Assembly (NCBI RefSeq): GCF_014489615.1
Contig: NZ_CP060825.1
Span: forward strand, 5,564,001-5,628,000
Origin: Streptomyces genisteinicus
GTDB taxonomy: Bacteria > Actinomycetota > Actinomycetes > Streptomycetales > Streptomycetaceae
Length of the DNA: 64,000 nt
Reading direction: 5' to 3'
Shown here one piece after another: positions 52,156 to 61,328 of the stretch. The notes beneath the pieces are model-generated. The model saw only the letters and a list, made by a program, of their open reading frames with translations, was not told the DNA's origin and searched no databases. The number at the start of each line of letters is the position of its first letter. The stretch's first letter is position 1. Made by a program: the position numbers and the translations under genes.

Positions 52156-53211
52156 ATGCAGCATTCGGAAACCTCCGGGGAGGCTCACGCCGGCCCCGAC
52201 GAACTCGACCTGGCGCTCGTGCACGCGCTCCAGATCAACCCCCGCGCACCCTGGTCCCTGGTGGGCAAGGCCCTCGGGGTCGACCCCGTGACCGCCGCCC
52301 GCCGCTGGGACCGGCTCTCGCGCACGGGCGCCGCGTGGGTCGACGGCTACCTGGCCCTCGACCGCGACGAGGGCTCCGTCTACGCGCAAGTCGAGATCGA
52401 CACCGGCGGGCACCTGCCGGAGGACGTCCTCACCGCGCTGGCCGCGGACCGGCGGATGCTGAGCCTGAAGCAGACGTCGGGCGGCCGCGACCTGCTCGCC
52501 ATCGTCGGCGCCTCCTCGTTCGACGACCTCGCCCGGTACACCGGCGAGCGCGTCTCCCGGCTCCCCGGCGTCCGCGGCACCCGCATCCACGTCATCACCG
52601 CCGTCCCCGTCGAGGGCGCCCAGTGGCGGCTGCGGAGCCTCACCCCCGGCCAGCGCGCTCTGCTGCGGCCCGACCACGGCGACGCCGGCACGGCCCCGGA
52701 CGAGCCCATCCGCCCGCTGGACCGCCGGATCGCCCAGGCGCTCGGCACGGACGGCCGGATGCCGCTGACGGAGCTGGCGCGGGCCACCGGGGTGAGCACC
52801 CCCACCGTGCGGCGCAGGCTCCGGGCACTGCTCTCGGGCGGACGGCTCTCCCTGCGCTGCACCCTGGCCCGCCCGCTCACCGAGTTCCCGGTCTCCGCCG
52901 TGTACTTCGGGGCCGTACCGGCCGAGAACCTGGACGCCGCCGTGCAGGCGCTGCGCACCCTGCCGGGGCTGCGCATGTGCAGCATCACCGCGGGCACCCA
53001 CAACCTGATCCTGGACATCTGGGTCCGCTCGCTGACCGAGGTCCACACCACGGAGGCCCTCCTCAACAGCCGTCTCGCGCAGCTCGGCCTGCGGATCACC
53101 GAACGGGCGGTGGTGCTGCGCACCCTCAAGCACGCGGGCCGGCTCCTGGACCGGCGTGGCCACAGCGTCGGCGCGGTCCCGCTGAACTCGGCCGGTCCAC
53201 AGACGACGTGA
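52156..53211 (+). CDS. Tandem AsnC/Lrp-type regulator
   Basis: 351 residues, about twice the usual Lrp size. Two HTH/AsnC-ligand modules: first about 15-165 (DLALVHALQINPRAPWSLVGKALGVD), second about 190-335 (DRRIAQALGTDGRMPLTELARATGVS, then an RAM-like domain). Actinobacteria often carry this duplicated form. Divergent from the amidohydrolase-AbgT operon, which it probably controls in response to an amino-acid-like ligand. ATG at 52156 with no strong ribosome site. Confidence 0.9.
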   Translation: MQHSETSGEAHAGPDELDLALVHALQINPRAPWSLVGKALGVDPVTAARRWDRLSRTGAAWVDGYLALDRDEGSVYAQVEIDTGGHLPEDVLTALAADRRMLSLKQTSGGRDLLAIVGASSFDDLARYTGERVSRLPGVRGTRIHVITAVPVEGAQWRLRSLTPGQRALLRPDHGDAGTAPDEPIRPLDRRIAQALGTDGRMPLTELARATGVSTPTVRRRLRALLSGGRLSLRCTLARPLTEFPVSAVYFGAVPAENLDAAVQALRTLPGLRMCSITAGTHNLILDIWVRSLTEVHTTEALLNSRLAQLGLRITERAVVLRTLKHAGRLLDRRGHSVGAVPLNSAGPQTT

Positions 53212-53273
53212 CGCGAGGCGGGAACCGGCTGCCCTCTTCGTGGGCCCCGGAGCCGTGGGAGCGGGGCATGCCG

Positions 53274-54467
53274 CTACGCGGGCGTCGTGAGCGAGGCGGT
53301 CCGGCGGCCGAGGGCGCGCATCGCCACGGCGCCGGCGAGCGGGCCGGGAGCGAGCAGCAGGAAGGCGTGACGCCAGCCCGCGGCGTCGGCCAGCAGGGGA
53401 GTCAGCTGGATGGTGACGACGGTGAGGGCGAAGCCGATCGCGGTCTGGGCGGTGAGGGCGGTGCCGATGTACCGCTGGTCGGCGACCTCGCTGAGCGCCG
53501 TCGAGAAGACGCCGGAGTCCGCGATCACGGCCGCGCCCCACACCGTGCAGAAGGCCAGCAGGAGCGTGGGCGGGGCGTGGAACAGCAGAGGGGAGAGCAG
53601 GCAGCACGCACCGCTGACCAGGAGTGCCGCGAGGGCTGCGGGCGGACGGCCGTACCGGTCGGCGCAGCGGCCGCCGAGCAGGCAGCCGATCACGCCGCCG
53701 ATTCCCATGGTGAGGAACACGGCGGTCCCGACCGGGACGGGCAGTTCGTCGGCGCGCCCGGTGGCCAGGAGGAAGGCGGGGATCCAGGTCCACAGGGCGT
53801 ACAGCTCCCACATGTGCCCGAAGTAGCCGAGGTTGGCGAGGCGCGGCCCGCGTTCGGTGAACATGGTGAGCGCATAGCGCGGGTTGCGGACGGGCGCGGC
53901 CGGTGCCGCGTGCGGGCCGGGCCGGACGAGGAGCAGGGCGATCACCGCAGCGAGGAAGCCCGCGCCCGCCGCCGTGAGGAGGACACCGCGCCAGGGCAGG
54001 GAGCCCAGCCCGGCGATGAGGTGGGGGAGGGTGGAGCCGAGGGTCAGCGCGGCGATGAGGACGCCCATGGTCAGGCCCCGCCCGGCACGCCCCGCCCAGG
54101 AGGCCATGAGCTTCATGCCCACGGGATAGACCGCGGCCAGGAAGACCCCGGTCAGCAGGCGCAGCGGGACGGCCAGGGAGACCCGGTCGACGGACACGGC
54201 CAGCAGCACGGTGCAGGCGGCGGCCCCCGAGGCGCCGGCGGCGAGCAGACGCGGTGCGGGGACCCGGTCCGCCAGGTTCAGGGCGGTCGAGGCGAGTGCT
54301 CCGGCGACGAAACCGAACTGCACGGAGGCGGTCAGCCACACGGCCCCGCCGTCCGTCAGCCCCCACTCGTCGCGCAGGCCGGGGACCACGGCCGACATGG
54401 AGAACCACACGGCCAGGCCGAGCACCTGCACGGCCGCGATCGCGCTCCGCTGCAGTCCGACGTTCAC
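53274..54467 (-). CDS. MFS transporter (12 TM)
   Basis: 397 residues from the GTG at 54467 (GGGGGA upstream). About 12 helices; the loop between helices 2 and 3 has NLADRVPAPRLLA in place of motif A; GGRCADRYGRPPAAL in the second half is the motif-A repeat. Substrate unknown. Convergent with the Lrp-type gene; no cotranscribed partner. Confidence 0.82.
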   Translation of the reverse strand: MNVGLQRSAIAAVQVLGLAVWFSMSAVVPGLRDEWGLTDGGAVWLTASVQFGFVAGALASTALNLADRVPAPRLLAAGASGAAACTVLLAVSVDRVSLAVPLRLLTGVFLAAVYPVGMKLMASWAGRAGRGLTMGVLIAALTLGSTLPHLIAGLGSLPWRGVLLTAAGAGFLAAVIALLLVRPGPHAAPAAPVRNPRYALTMFTERGPRLANLGYFGHMWELYALWTWIPAFLLATGRADELPVPVGTAVFLTMGIGGVIGCLLGGRCADRYGRPPAALAALLVSGACCLLSPLLFHAPPTLLLAFCTVWGAAVIADSGVFSTALSEVADQRYIGTALTAQTAIGFALTVVTIQLTPLLADAAGWRHAFLLLAPGPLAGAVAMRALGRRTASLTTPA

Positions 54468-54574
54468 CAGGGGTCCCCCTGCTCCGAGATGTCCGGTGGG
54501 CACGCACACGGTAGGCGACGGCCGGTCCCGGCCGGGAAGGCGGGGACCGGCCGTCGCTCTCGCCGCCCGGACGT

Positions 54575-54660
54575 TCCGTCGTCACCCTCGTCGTCGTCGT
54601 CGCCGCCGTTGCCGTCGCCGTCACCGTCTCCTCGCGCGCCGCGCCGCGCCGCGCCCCGCC
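54575..54660. repeat. CGTCGT/CGCCG simple-sequence tract
   Basis: Runs of CGTCGT, GCCGTCGCCGTC and CGCGCCGCGCCGCGC in the gap (54468-54765) between the MFS and endonuclease-like genes. The gap has no gene; slippage is the simplest explanation. Confidence 0.7.
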
Positions 54661-54765
54661 CCTGCGCCGCCGTGCCGGGTCCGGCGCGGCGATCCGCCAC
54701 CACGGCGACGACGGTCCCGCGGGACCTGGTCGCGGCCCCGGCGCCCGCGCCGTTAGCTTGTCGGC

Positions 54766-56139
54766 ATGACGGAGCTTGCCGTGACCGGCCGGGCGGACGG
54801 TCCGATCACCCTGGACGCCGCGGACGCGCTGTGGGCCGCGCTGACCGCCGGCGGTGACGTCCCGACCGTTTCCGGGGCGGTCACCCGGCCGCCCGCGTCC
54901 GCCCGGACCGGGTACGTCCTGCTCGGGAGCCGGGTGGTGACGACGGTCGCGGTGGGCGGCGGGCGGTGGGGCGTCCCGGAGCGGGAGGTGCGGCTGGCGG
55001 CCGCTGAACTGAACGCGGTGGGGATGGACCGGCGGGACCTGGTCCGTGTCGGTCCGTTCCGTGAGGCGCCGGAGCCGGAGCGCGACGGTGGGACGGCGCT
55101 GCGCTGGCGGCGGCGCGTCGCGGAGGAGCTGCGTGAGCGGGGCGGGCCCCGGCACGGGGCCGAGCGGCCCTGCCATCTGGCGGGGGTCGACTGGCGGCAG
55201 GTGCTCGTGGAGCGCACCCGTGACGGGGCCCGGACGTGGTGGCTGCCACGCACGGTCGTGAGGCTGCTCGACGCGGCCGAGCACGCCGAGACGGGGTGGC
55301 TGCGAGCCGCGCGGCCCGGCGGGGCGGGAGCAGCCGCTGCCGGGCAGCCCTCCGCCGCCCGGAGCACCGCCCGTAGCACCGCACAGATCCCCGCACCGGC
55401 CCCCGCCCCGTCCCCCGGAGAGGCCGGGGACCGGCGGGCGGCCCCCGAGGCGCCCACCGCCCCACCGCGCCCCTACGGCAGGGAGTTCGAGGGCCGGCCG
55501 TACTCGGTGCTCAGCAGGAAGCCCGGCATCTCCCGGCAGGTCGCCGAGTGGCTGTGCGCCGTCTGCCGGGAGGCGCCCGCCACCGTCCTCGACCACTGCC
55601 ACGAGCACGGCTACGTCCGCGCCCCCGTCTGCCAGTCCTGCAACACCCGGGAGCGCCCCGACCATCTGTACGCCGACGACGTCCGCGTGGCGAACCGCTA
55701 CACGCGCCTCTTCGGGACCGGCGCCGGCGACTGGCTCCGCCACTGGCACCGCTGCACCGGCTGCCGCGCACGCACCGTGCTGCCGTTGCCGCACCTCGCC
55801 GCGTGGACCGCGTTCATAGCCTGCCGGTCACTGCGCCCGACCCACCGGGCCGCGCGCGGACGCGAGCCCTGCGGAGACCTGCGGGTGTCCTGGACGGGCA
55901 GTCAGAACACGCCCCGCACCTGCCTGTTCACCGTCGCCGTCGACTTCTGCCCCGCCGGGGAACACCGTGTGCTGGCGCGGGTGCCGTACCGCGAGGCCGC
56001 CGAGCGGTTCCGCGGCTGGCTGGCCGAGACCGCCCCGGCCGTCGCCGCCGCGGCAGGCCCCGACCGGGTGGACGGCCTCCCCGAACGGCCCCGGCCGGTC
56101 GTCGCGGACCCCGGCGGCGAGGGCCTGGGACTGTTCTGA
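54766..56139 (+). CDS. Endonuclease VII (HNH)-type domain protein
   Basis: 457 residues. The N-terminal part (1-210) is unrecognised; a Pro/Ala-rich linker (about 195-235) follows. The central domain at about 263-300 has CAVC ... DHCHEHGYVRAPVCQSCN, matching the recombination endonuclease VII/HNH pattern (C-x2-C, DHxHxxG, C-x2-C-N). A further zinc pair CTGC lies downstream. TAGCTT 6 bases before the ATG suggests a leaderless transcript. Such proteins occur in phages and in many Streptomyces genomes; a role in DNA cleavage is plausible but unproven. Confidence 0.75.
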   Translation: MTELAVTGRADGPITLDAADALWAALTAGGDVPTVSGAVTRPPASARTGYVLLGSRVVTTVAVGGGRWGVPEREVRLAAAELNAVGMDRRDLVRVGPFREAPEPERDGGTALRWRRRVAEELRERGGPRHGAERPCHLAGVDWRQVLVERTRDGARTWWLPRTVVRLLDAAEHAETGWLRAARPGGAGAAAAGQPSAARSTARSTAQIPAPAPAPSPGEAGDRRAAPEAPTAPPRPYGREFEGRPYSVLSRKPGISRQVAEWLCAVCREAPATVLDHCHEHGYVRAPVCQSCNTRERPDHLYADDVRVANRYTRLFGTGAGDWLRHWHRCTGCRARTVLPLPHLAAWTAFIACRSLRPTHRAARGREPCGDLRVSWTGSQNTPRTCLFTVAVDFCPAGEHRVLARVPYREAAERFRGWLAETAPAVAAAAGPDRVDGLPERPRPVVADPGGEGLGLF

Positions 56140-56159
56140 GCCGGAGACCTCCCGCGTAC

Positions 56160-56201
56160 GGGCAGGGCCCGGACCGCTGTGGTGCGGTCCGGGCCCTGCC
56201 C
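56160..56201. terminator. Bidirectional terminator, 18-bp stem
   Basis: Perfect arms 56160-56177 and 56184-56201 with a 6-base loop, between the convergent endonuclease-like and DUF6243 genes. Confidence 0.85.
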
Positions 56202-56232
56202 CGTGCGGTGCCGGCCTGCCGGCGGTGGTGCG

Positions 56233-56448
56233 TCAGCTCTCCGCGGCGTCGTCGCCCGCCTGCTCGGCGGCCTCGGCCGCGCGTGCCTTCTCGCGCATCT
56301 TCCGCACCAGCTCGGCCTTCTGGTCGGCCGCGTTCCGGCGGTCGAGGTTGCGGTGCGGACCGTTGTTCTGCCGTTCGGCGCGGGACTGCCTCTTGCGCTG
56401 GCCGCCGCCCTGGCCCACGGGGTTGTTGATGTTCTTGCTGTCGGTCAC
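56233..56448 (-). CDS. DUF6243 small protein
   Basis: 71 residues, basic N-terminal half (NPVGQGGGQRKRQSRAERQNNGPHRNLDRR) and a charged C-terminal helix (ADQKAELVRKMREKARAAEAAEQAG). Conserved small Streptomyces family without known function. ATG with GGGAGAAC upstream. Confidence 0.82.
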   Translation of the reverse strand: MTDSKNINNPVGQGGGQRKRQSRAERQNNGPHRNLDRRNAADQKAELVRKMREKARAAEAAEQAGDDAAES

Positions 56449-56697
56449 GGGTTCTCCCGGCAGGGGTGTGAAGTGGACTGCGGATCCCCGGTGGGGGAGG
56501 GGACGGGCGGCGTAGCCGGGGCCGTCACGCCCTCCCGTCGCCGGTCGGCGTGCGGAGGACGTACGGCCATGACGTTACCCCGTCGCGCCGGCTGGGCGCG
56601 CCGGCCCGTCAGCAGCCCGATGGGAAGGTGCGGGCCGCCCCGGCCGGGGCGCGGTGGCGGTGCGGGGCGCACCGGCGACGGGTCCGGATCACCCGCC

Positions 56698-57549
56698 TCA
56701 CGACGGGGGCTCACCGCCGTGGCTTCCGCGGCCGGACGGTTGCGCGCCCGGCGCCGCCGTGTGGTCGGAGCGGGGTCTCAGCAGATAGGTGTCCATGATC
56801 CAGCCGTGCGCGGCCCGTGCCTTCGCGCGTGCCCGCCGGATGTCGTCGGCCACCTCTCCCAGCGGCCCGGCGATCAGGATCTCGTCGGGGGTGCCGATGT
56901 AGGCGCCCCAGTGGATCCAGGTCCCGTCGGCGTCGAAGTGCTGGAAGGACTCGTGCGCGTCGAGCATCACGACGATGTCGCTGTCCTCGTTGCCGACGGA
57001 TTCGAGCGTCCCCAGGAGCCGTCGTCCCGGCGTGATGTGCAGGGGCCTGCCGACCCGGTTGAGGCTGATGCGATGGCGCGCCGCGAGTGCGGAGACACTG
57101 CTGATCCCCGGGATCACCTCGTAGCTGAACGCCACGTTCCCACGGGCCGTGATGTCCTCCAGGACGGCCAGGGTGCTGTCGTACAGCGAGGGGTCGCCCC
57201 ACACGAGGAATGCTCCGCGTTCACCGGGCGCCAGCTCGTCGAGGATCAGCCGCTCGCAGACGTCGGCGCGCCGCCTGCGCCAGTCGTGGACTGCCTGCGT
57301 GTAGGCGGACGGCCGGTCCTGGGAGCGGTCGCGCCACGGGTCGTCCGCTTCGACGACGCGAAAGGGACCGGTGACGTGCTCGTCCAGCATGTCCCGCCGG
57401 AGCCGGACGAGGGAGTCCTTCTCGCGGCCCTTGTCGAGGATGAAGAAGACGTCGGTCGCGCGGAGGGCCTTCACAGCCCCGAGGGTCAGGTGGTCGGGGT
57501 CGCCGGATCCGATGCCGATGACCGCGAGGTGCCGGGTCCTGCCGTCCAA
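56698..57549 (-). CDS. cobF: Precorrin-6A synthase (deacetylating) CobF
   Basis: 283 residues, tetrapyrrole (SAM-dependent) methylase. IGIGSGDPDHLTLGAVKAL (SAM loop), VWGDPSLYDSTL (GDP motif) and EVIPGISSVSALAARH identify the precorrin methylases; the early HLAVIGIGSGDPDHL and the IHWGAYIGTPDE region fit CobF, which methylates at C-1 and removes the acetyl group in aerobic B12 synthesis. TTG start with AAGGAG 10 bases upstream. It stands alone here, away from other cob genes, but in the same region as the B12-controlled metE. Confidence 0.85.
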   Translation of the reverse strand: MDGRTRHLAVIGIGSGDPDHLTLGAVKALRATDVFFILDKGREKDSLVRLRRDMLDEHVTGPFRVVEADDPWRDRSQDRPSAYTQAVHDWRRRRADVCERLILDELAPGERGAFLVWGDPSLYDSTLAVLEDITARGNVAFSYEVIPGISSVSALAARHRISLNRVGRPLHITPGRRLLGTLESVGNEDSDIVVMLDAHESFQHFDADGTWIHWGAYIGTPDEILIAGPLGEVADDIRRARAKARAAHGWIMDTYLLRPRSDHTAAPGAQPSGRGSHGGEPPS

Positions 57550-57687
57550 TGTCGTGGTGCTCCTTGACCGTGTCGTCCGAGTGCTGTGGATCGTGGGTGG
57601 GCATAGGGGTTCTCTCCGAATCTGACCGCTTGCGCGGTGTCCGCGGGTCCGCGGCGACGGGCGCCTCGGGACACGGAAGTGTGGGGC

Positions 57688-58026
57688 TCACCGTCCTCGG
57701 TGTCCTCCTGCGCCCTCCCGGGGCCTGCCGGCGACACGGGCCGCGCGATGCAGGAGTTCGGGTGCGGAGGCGAGCAGCACGGCGAGAGGACGGCCGGGGC
57801 GGCCGGCCGGGTGCGCGGGCCCGGGCCGCCCGTCGGCGTCGAGAGCGGCGACGACCGCGGCGAGGAGAGCGGCCGTGTCCCGCAGCACGTCGCGCACCGC
57901 GCGCAACCGGGCTCCGAGCGCGCCCACCTGACGGTGCGTGGCCAGGAGGCGGGCGTAGTCGTCAGGGGTGAGGGCCACCATGGGTTTCCCGTCGACCGTG
58001 ATGCACCGGGCGTTCCGCTTCGCCAC
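57688..58026 (-). CDS. Hypothetical protein, 112 aa
   Basis: Begins VAKRNARCITVDGKPMVALTPDDYARLLATHRQVG, which looks like a small regulatory or antitoxin-type N-terminus (beta-alpha pattern), and continues as an Ala/Leu/Arg-rich helix and a Gly/Pro/Arg tail. GTG start 58026. I do not recognise the family. No toxin gene is next to it; metE ends at 58141 upstream and cobF begins 139 bases downstream. Confidence 0.55.
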   Translation of the reverse strand: MAKRNARCITVDGKPMVALTPDDYARLLATHRQVGALGARLRAVRDVLRDTAALLAAVVAALDADGRPGPAHPAGRPGRPLAVLLASAPELLHRAARVAGRPREGAGGHRGR

Positions 58027-58140
58027 CTGAGACCTCTCGTCGCCCTGGCGGCGGCCCGGCCGTCGGTGCGCCGCCGGCTCCTTCTCCGGTCGTGGTCGGC
58101 CGGGCCGGACGCCGACGCGTCCGGCCCGGCACGTGACGCG

Positions 58141-60465
58141 TCAGCCGTTGTCGGAGCTCAGTTCGCTCCTGACCTCACGCGCCGCGGCGACGAGGTTCTC
58201 CAGCGAGGCGCGGGTCTCGGTCCAGCCGCGGGTCTTGAGTCCGCAGTCGGGGTTGACCCAGAGCCGCTCGGCGGGGATGGCCTCCAGGCCCTTGCGCAGC
58301 AGTGAGGCGGCCTCCGCGGTGCTCGGGACGCGCGGCGAGTGGATGTCCCAGACACCGGGACCGGCCTCACGCGGGTAGCCGTGCTCGGCGAGTTCGCCCG
58401 CCACCTGCATGTGCGAGCGGGCGGCTTCCAGGCTGATGACGTCGGCGTCGAGGTCGTCGATGGCCTGGACGATGTCGCCGAACTCGGCGTAGCACATGTG
58501 GGTGTGGATCTGGGTGCCGGGCCGGACGCCGCTGGTGGAGAGGCGGAACGACTCCGTCGCCCAGTCGAGGTAGGCGGTGTGGTCGGCGGCGCGCAGCGGG
58601 AGGGTCTCCCTCAGGGCGGGTTCGTCGACCTGGATCACCGAGGTGCCGGCGGCTTCCAGGTCGTTCACCTCGTCGCGCAGGGCGAGGGCGACCTGCCGGG
58701 CGGTGTCGCCGAGCGGCTGGTCGTCGCGGACGAAGGACCAGGCGAGCATGGTGACAGGACCGGTGAGCATGCCCTTGACCGGCTTGGCCGTCTGCGCCTG
58801 GGCGTACGTGGTCCAGCGCACCGTCATGGGCTCGGGGCGGGAGATGTCGCCGGCCAGGATCGGCGGCCGGACGTAGCGGGTGCCGTAGGACTGGACCCAG
58901 CCGTGCTGTGTGGCGAAGTAGCCGGTGAGCTGCTCCGCGAAGTACTGGACCATGTCGTTGCGCTCGGGCTCGCCGTGGACCAGGACGTCGACGCCGGTCT
59001 TCTCCTGGAAGGAGAGGACCTCGCGGATCTCGTCCTTGATCCGCTCCTCGTAGCCCGCCGTGTCGATGCGTCCGGCGCGCAGGTCGGCGCGGGCGACGCG
59101 GAGTTCGTCGGTCTGCGGGAAGGAGCCGATCGTGGTGGTCGGCAGCAGGGGCAGGCCGAGGTGGGCGCGCTGGGCCGCGGCCCGCTCGGAGTAGGGCTGG
59201 GAGCGGCGGCCGTCCGCGTCGGTGACCGCCGCCGCGCGGGAGCGGACGGCCGGGTCGCGGGTGATGGGGGAGTCGGCGCGGGCGGCCAGGTCGGCTCGGT
59301 TGGCGGCGAGTTCGGCGGTGATCGCCTCGGTGCCGCGGGCCAGCCCCTTCGCGAGGGTGACGACCTCGGCGGTCTTCTGCCGCGCGAAGGCGAGCCAGCG
59401 CCGGACCTCCGGGTCGATGTCCTGCTCGGCGCTCGCGTCGAGCGGGACGTGCTGGAGCGAGCAGGAGGCGGCCACGTCGACGCGGTCGGCGAGACCGAGC
59501 AGGGTGCCGAGAGTCGCCAGGGACTTCTGGTGGTCGTTGATCCAGATGTTGCGGCCGTTCACGACACCCGCGACGAGCCGCTTGCCCGGCAGACCGCCGA
59601 CCCACGCGAGATCGTCGAGGTTGGCGGCGGCGGAGTCGGTGAAGTCGAGGGCGAGGCCGTCCACGGGGGAGGCGGCGAGCACCTGGAGCGCGGCGCCGAG
59701 CCGGTCGAAGTAGGAGGCGACGAGCAGCTTGGGCCGGTCGGCCGGGTTGCCGAGGTCGCGGTAGGCACGGGCGGCGGCGTTCAGTTCGGCCGGGGTGCGG
59801 TCCTGGACGAGCGCCGGCTCGTCGAGCTGGACCCATTCGGCGCCGGCCGCGCGCAGGTCGGCGAGGACCTCGGCGTAGACGGGGAGAAGCCGGTCGAGGA
59901 GGGTGAGCGGGTCGAAGTCGGCGGCGACACCGGGAGCGGGCTTGGCGAGGAGGAGGTACGTGACGGGGCCGACGAGTACCGGACGGGCGGTCAGGCCGAG
60001 GGCGAGGGCTTCCTTCAGCTCGGCGACCTGCTTGGTGGAGTCGGCGGTGAAGACGGTGTCCGGGCCGAGTTCGGGGACCAGGTAGTGGTAGTTGGTGTCG
60101 AACCACTTGGTCATCTCCAGCGGAGCGACGTCCTGCGTGCCGCGGGCCATGGCGAAGTAGCCGTCGAGCGCGTCGGCCTCGACCGCGGCGCGGTGGCGTG
60201 CGGGGACAGCGCCGACCATGACACTGGTGTCCAGGACGTGGTCGTAGTACGAGAAGTCACCGGTCGGCACCTCGCTGATGCCGGCGTCGGCCAGCTGCTG
60301 CCAGTTCGTCCGGCGCAGTTCGGCGGTGGTGGCCCGGAGGGCGTCGGCGGTGACGCGGCCCTTCCAGTAGCCCTCGATGGCCTTCTTCAGTTCGCGGTTC
60401 CGACCCTGGCGGGGGTAGCCGTACACGGTGGCTCGTGCTGCCGCGGCTGCGGGCTTCGCTGTCAC
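58141..60465 (-). CDS. metE: Cobalamin-independent methionine synthase MetE
   Basis: 774 residues. Two-barrel enzyme that transfers a methyl group from 5-methyltetrahydropteroyltri-glutamate to homocysteine. N-terminal YGYPRQGRNRELKKAIEGYW and the C-terminal catalytic barrel (TTTIGSFPQT, HGEPERNDMVQYF, IHTHMCYAEFGDI with the zinc Cys, NPDCGLKTRGW with the second zinc Cys). The GTG at 60465 follows AAGGAGAG. Its transcript begins upstream of a cobalamin riboswitch (60649-60855), so MetE is made only when vitamin B12 is scarce and MetH cannot work. Confidence 0.95.
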   Translation of the reverse strand: MTAKPAAAAARATVYGYPRQGRNRELKKAIEGYWKGRVTADALRATTAELRRTNWQQLADAGISEVPTGDFSYYDHVLDTSVMVGAVPARHRAAVEADALDGYFAMARGTQDVAPLEMTKWFDTNYHYLVPELGPDTVFTADSTKQVAELKEALALGLTARPVLVGPVTYLLLAKPAPGVAADFDPLTLLDRLLPVYAEVLADLRAAGAEWVQLDEPALVQDRTPAELNAAARAYRDLGNPADRPKLLVASYFDRLGAALQVLAASPVDGLALDFTDSAAANLDDLAWVGGLPGKRLVAGVVNGRNIWINDHQKSLATLGTLLGLADRVDVAASCSLQHVPLDASAEQDIDPEVRRWLAFARQKTAEVVTLAKGLARGTEAITAELAANRADLAARADSPITRDPAVRSRAAAVTDADGRRSQPYSERAAAQRAHLGLPLLPTTTIGSFPQTDELRVARADLRAGRIDTAGYEERIKDEIREVLSFQEKTGVDVLVHGEPERNDMVQYFAEQLTGYFATQHGWVQSYGTRYVRPPILAGDISRPEPMTVRWTTYAQAQTAKPVKGMLTGPVTMLAWSFVRDDQPLGDTARQVALALRDEVNDLEAAGTSVIQVDEPALRETLPLRAADHTAYLDWATESFRLSTSGVRPGTQIHTHMCYAEFGDIVQAIDDLDADVISLEAARSHMQVAGELAEHGYPREAGPGVWDIHSPRVPSTAEAASLLRKGLEAIPAERLWVNPDCGLKTRGWTETRASLENLVAAAREVRSELSSDNG

Positions 60466-60550
60466 GGAACTCTCCTTCGCGAGATGTGTCCAGTACGTCC
60501 CGGACGACGAGACGCGGACGCGAAGGGAGAACGTCAGAACGCGCGGACCC

Positions 60551-60571
60551 CGCACGGGAGAACACCGTGCG
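60551..60571 (-). terminator. Candidate expression-platform hairpin of the metE riboswitch
   Basis: 7-bp stem (60551-60557 with 60565-60571) and a 7-base loop between the aptamer and metE. It could form the switching or sequestering element. Not proven. Confidence 0.35.
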
Positions 60572-60648
60572 TGCCGTTCGCTTGTACGCCGACCCGCCCA
60601 CGAGGTCACCGGGATGTCCGCACGCGGAATGAGTCCGCGTACGGCAAC

Positions 60649-60855
60649 GGGCAGGTCTTCGGACTCGCGGGCACGTCCACCGGATCCACCGGATGACACC
60701 TACTGGCCGTCGCTTCCCAGGACCTTGTCCGGTCCCAGTGCGTATGACGGCGGTCGTTCCCACTCACCGCTGCGGGGCAGTCCCGGATTCCCACCGGGTT
60801 CCCTCTTACGACGCATCCCGCCTGGCGGACGGGGCGAACCTGTTGCCCGGCCAGA
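60649..60855 (-). ncRNA. Cobalamin (AdoCbl) riboswitch controlling metE
   Basis: On the minus strand the aptamer reads GGGAA...GGTGxGAAtCC, then ACTGCCCCGC, CACTGG, GGGAAG and CAGTAGG, and ends in GCGAGTCCGAAGACCTGCC (60667-60649), the B12-box terminal helix. It starts with the pairing strand GGGCAACAGGTT (about 60851-60835). Order and spacing agree with class-I cobalamin riboswitches. It lies about 184 bases upstream of metE. Confidence 0.93.
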
Positions 60856-61328
60856 CTAGGGTGCGGGTCGCTCGGCGGCGAGCCCTTGCCCACTATATGG
60901 ACCAGTTAATGAGACGAACGGGTGATCGGGGGGTGCGGCCCCGGGGCGCGGGCTGCCTCCGGGGCGGCCGCGCCCCCGGACGTTCCCGGTGCCTCCTTCT
61001 CCTGCCGGGCACCGTCTTCGCCGGCGCCTGCCGTGCCGGGGGCTCCCGCGGTCCCGTGGCCGCTGCCGGAGGCGCGGCTGGACGCGGTCCGTGTACGCGG
61101 GGGCGGTGTACGCGGTGTTCGATGGACGGGACGCATGCGTTGCGGGTGCCCGGCGGCCCGCGGCCCGGTGCAGAGCGTGCCGACCGGCGTGCCGGGCGCC
61201 AACGGCGTTGTGGACCTGACCTGTTCGTCTGCGCGCCCGCCCCGCGCCCCTGCCCGAGCGCCGCAGGATCCGTATCCTGACGGCGGCTCCCCCTCGACCG
61301 TCCGTCCCGCACTCGGAGGCGTCCCCCG
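60856..61328. other. Intergenic region, no gene recognised
   Basis: About 470 bases. Part is the metE promoter (expected around 60870-60905, where ACTATATGGACCAGTTAAT is unusually AT-rich). The rest is GC-rich with no convincing reading frame. Confidence 0.5.

Noticed and set aside
50821..55794. Very long minus-strand open frame covering several genes
   Set aside because: Only its last part is real (the amidohydrolase, 52059-50821). The rest is antisense to the AsnC-type and endonuclease-like genes or a shifted frame of the MFS gene.
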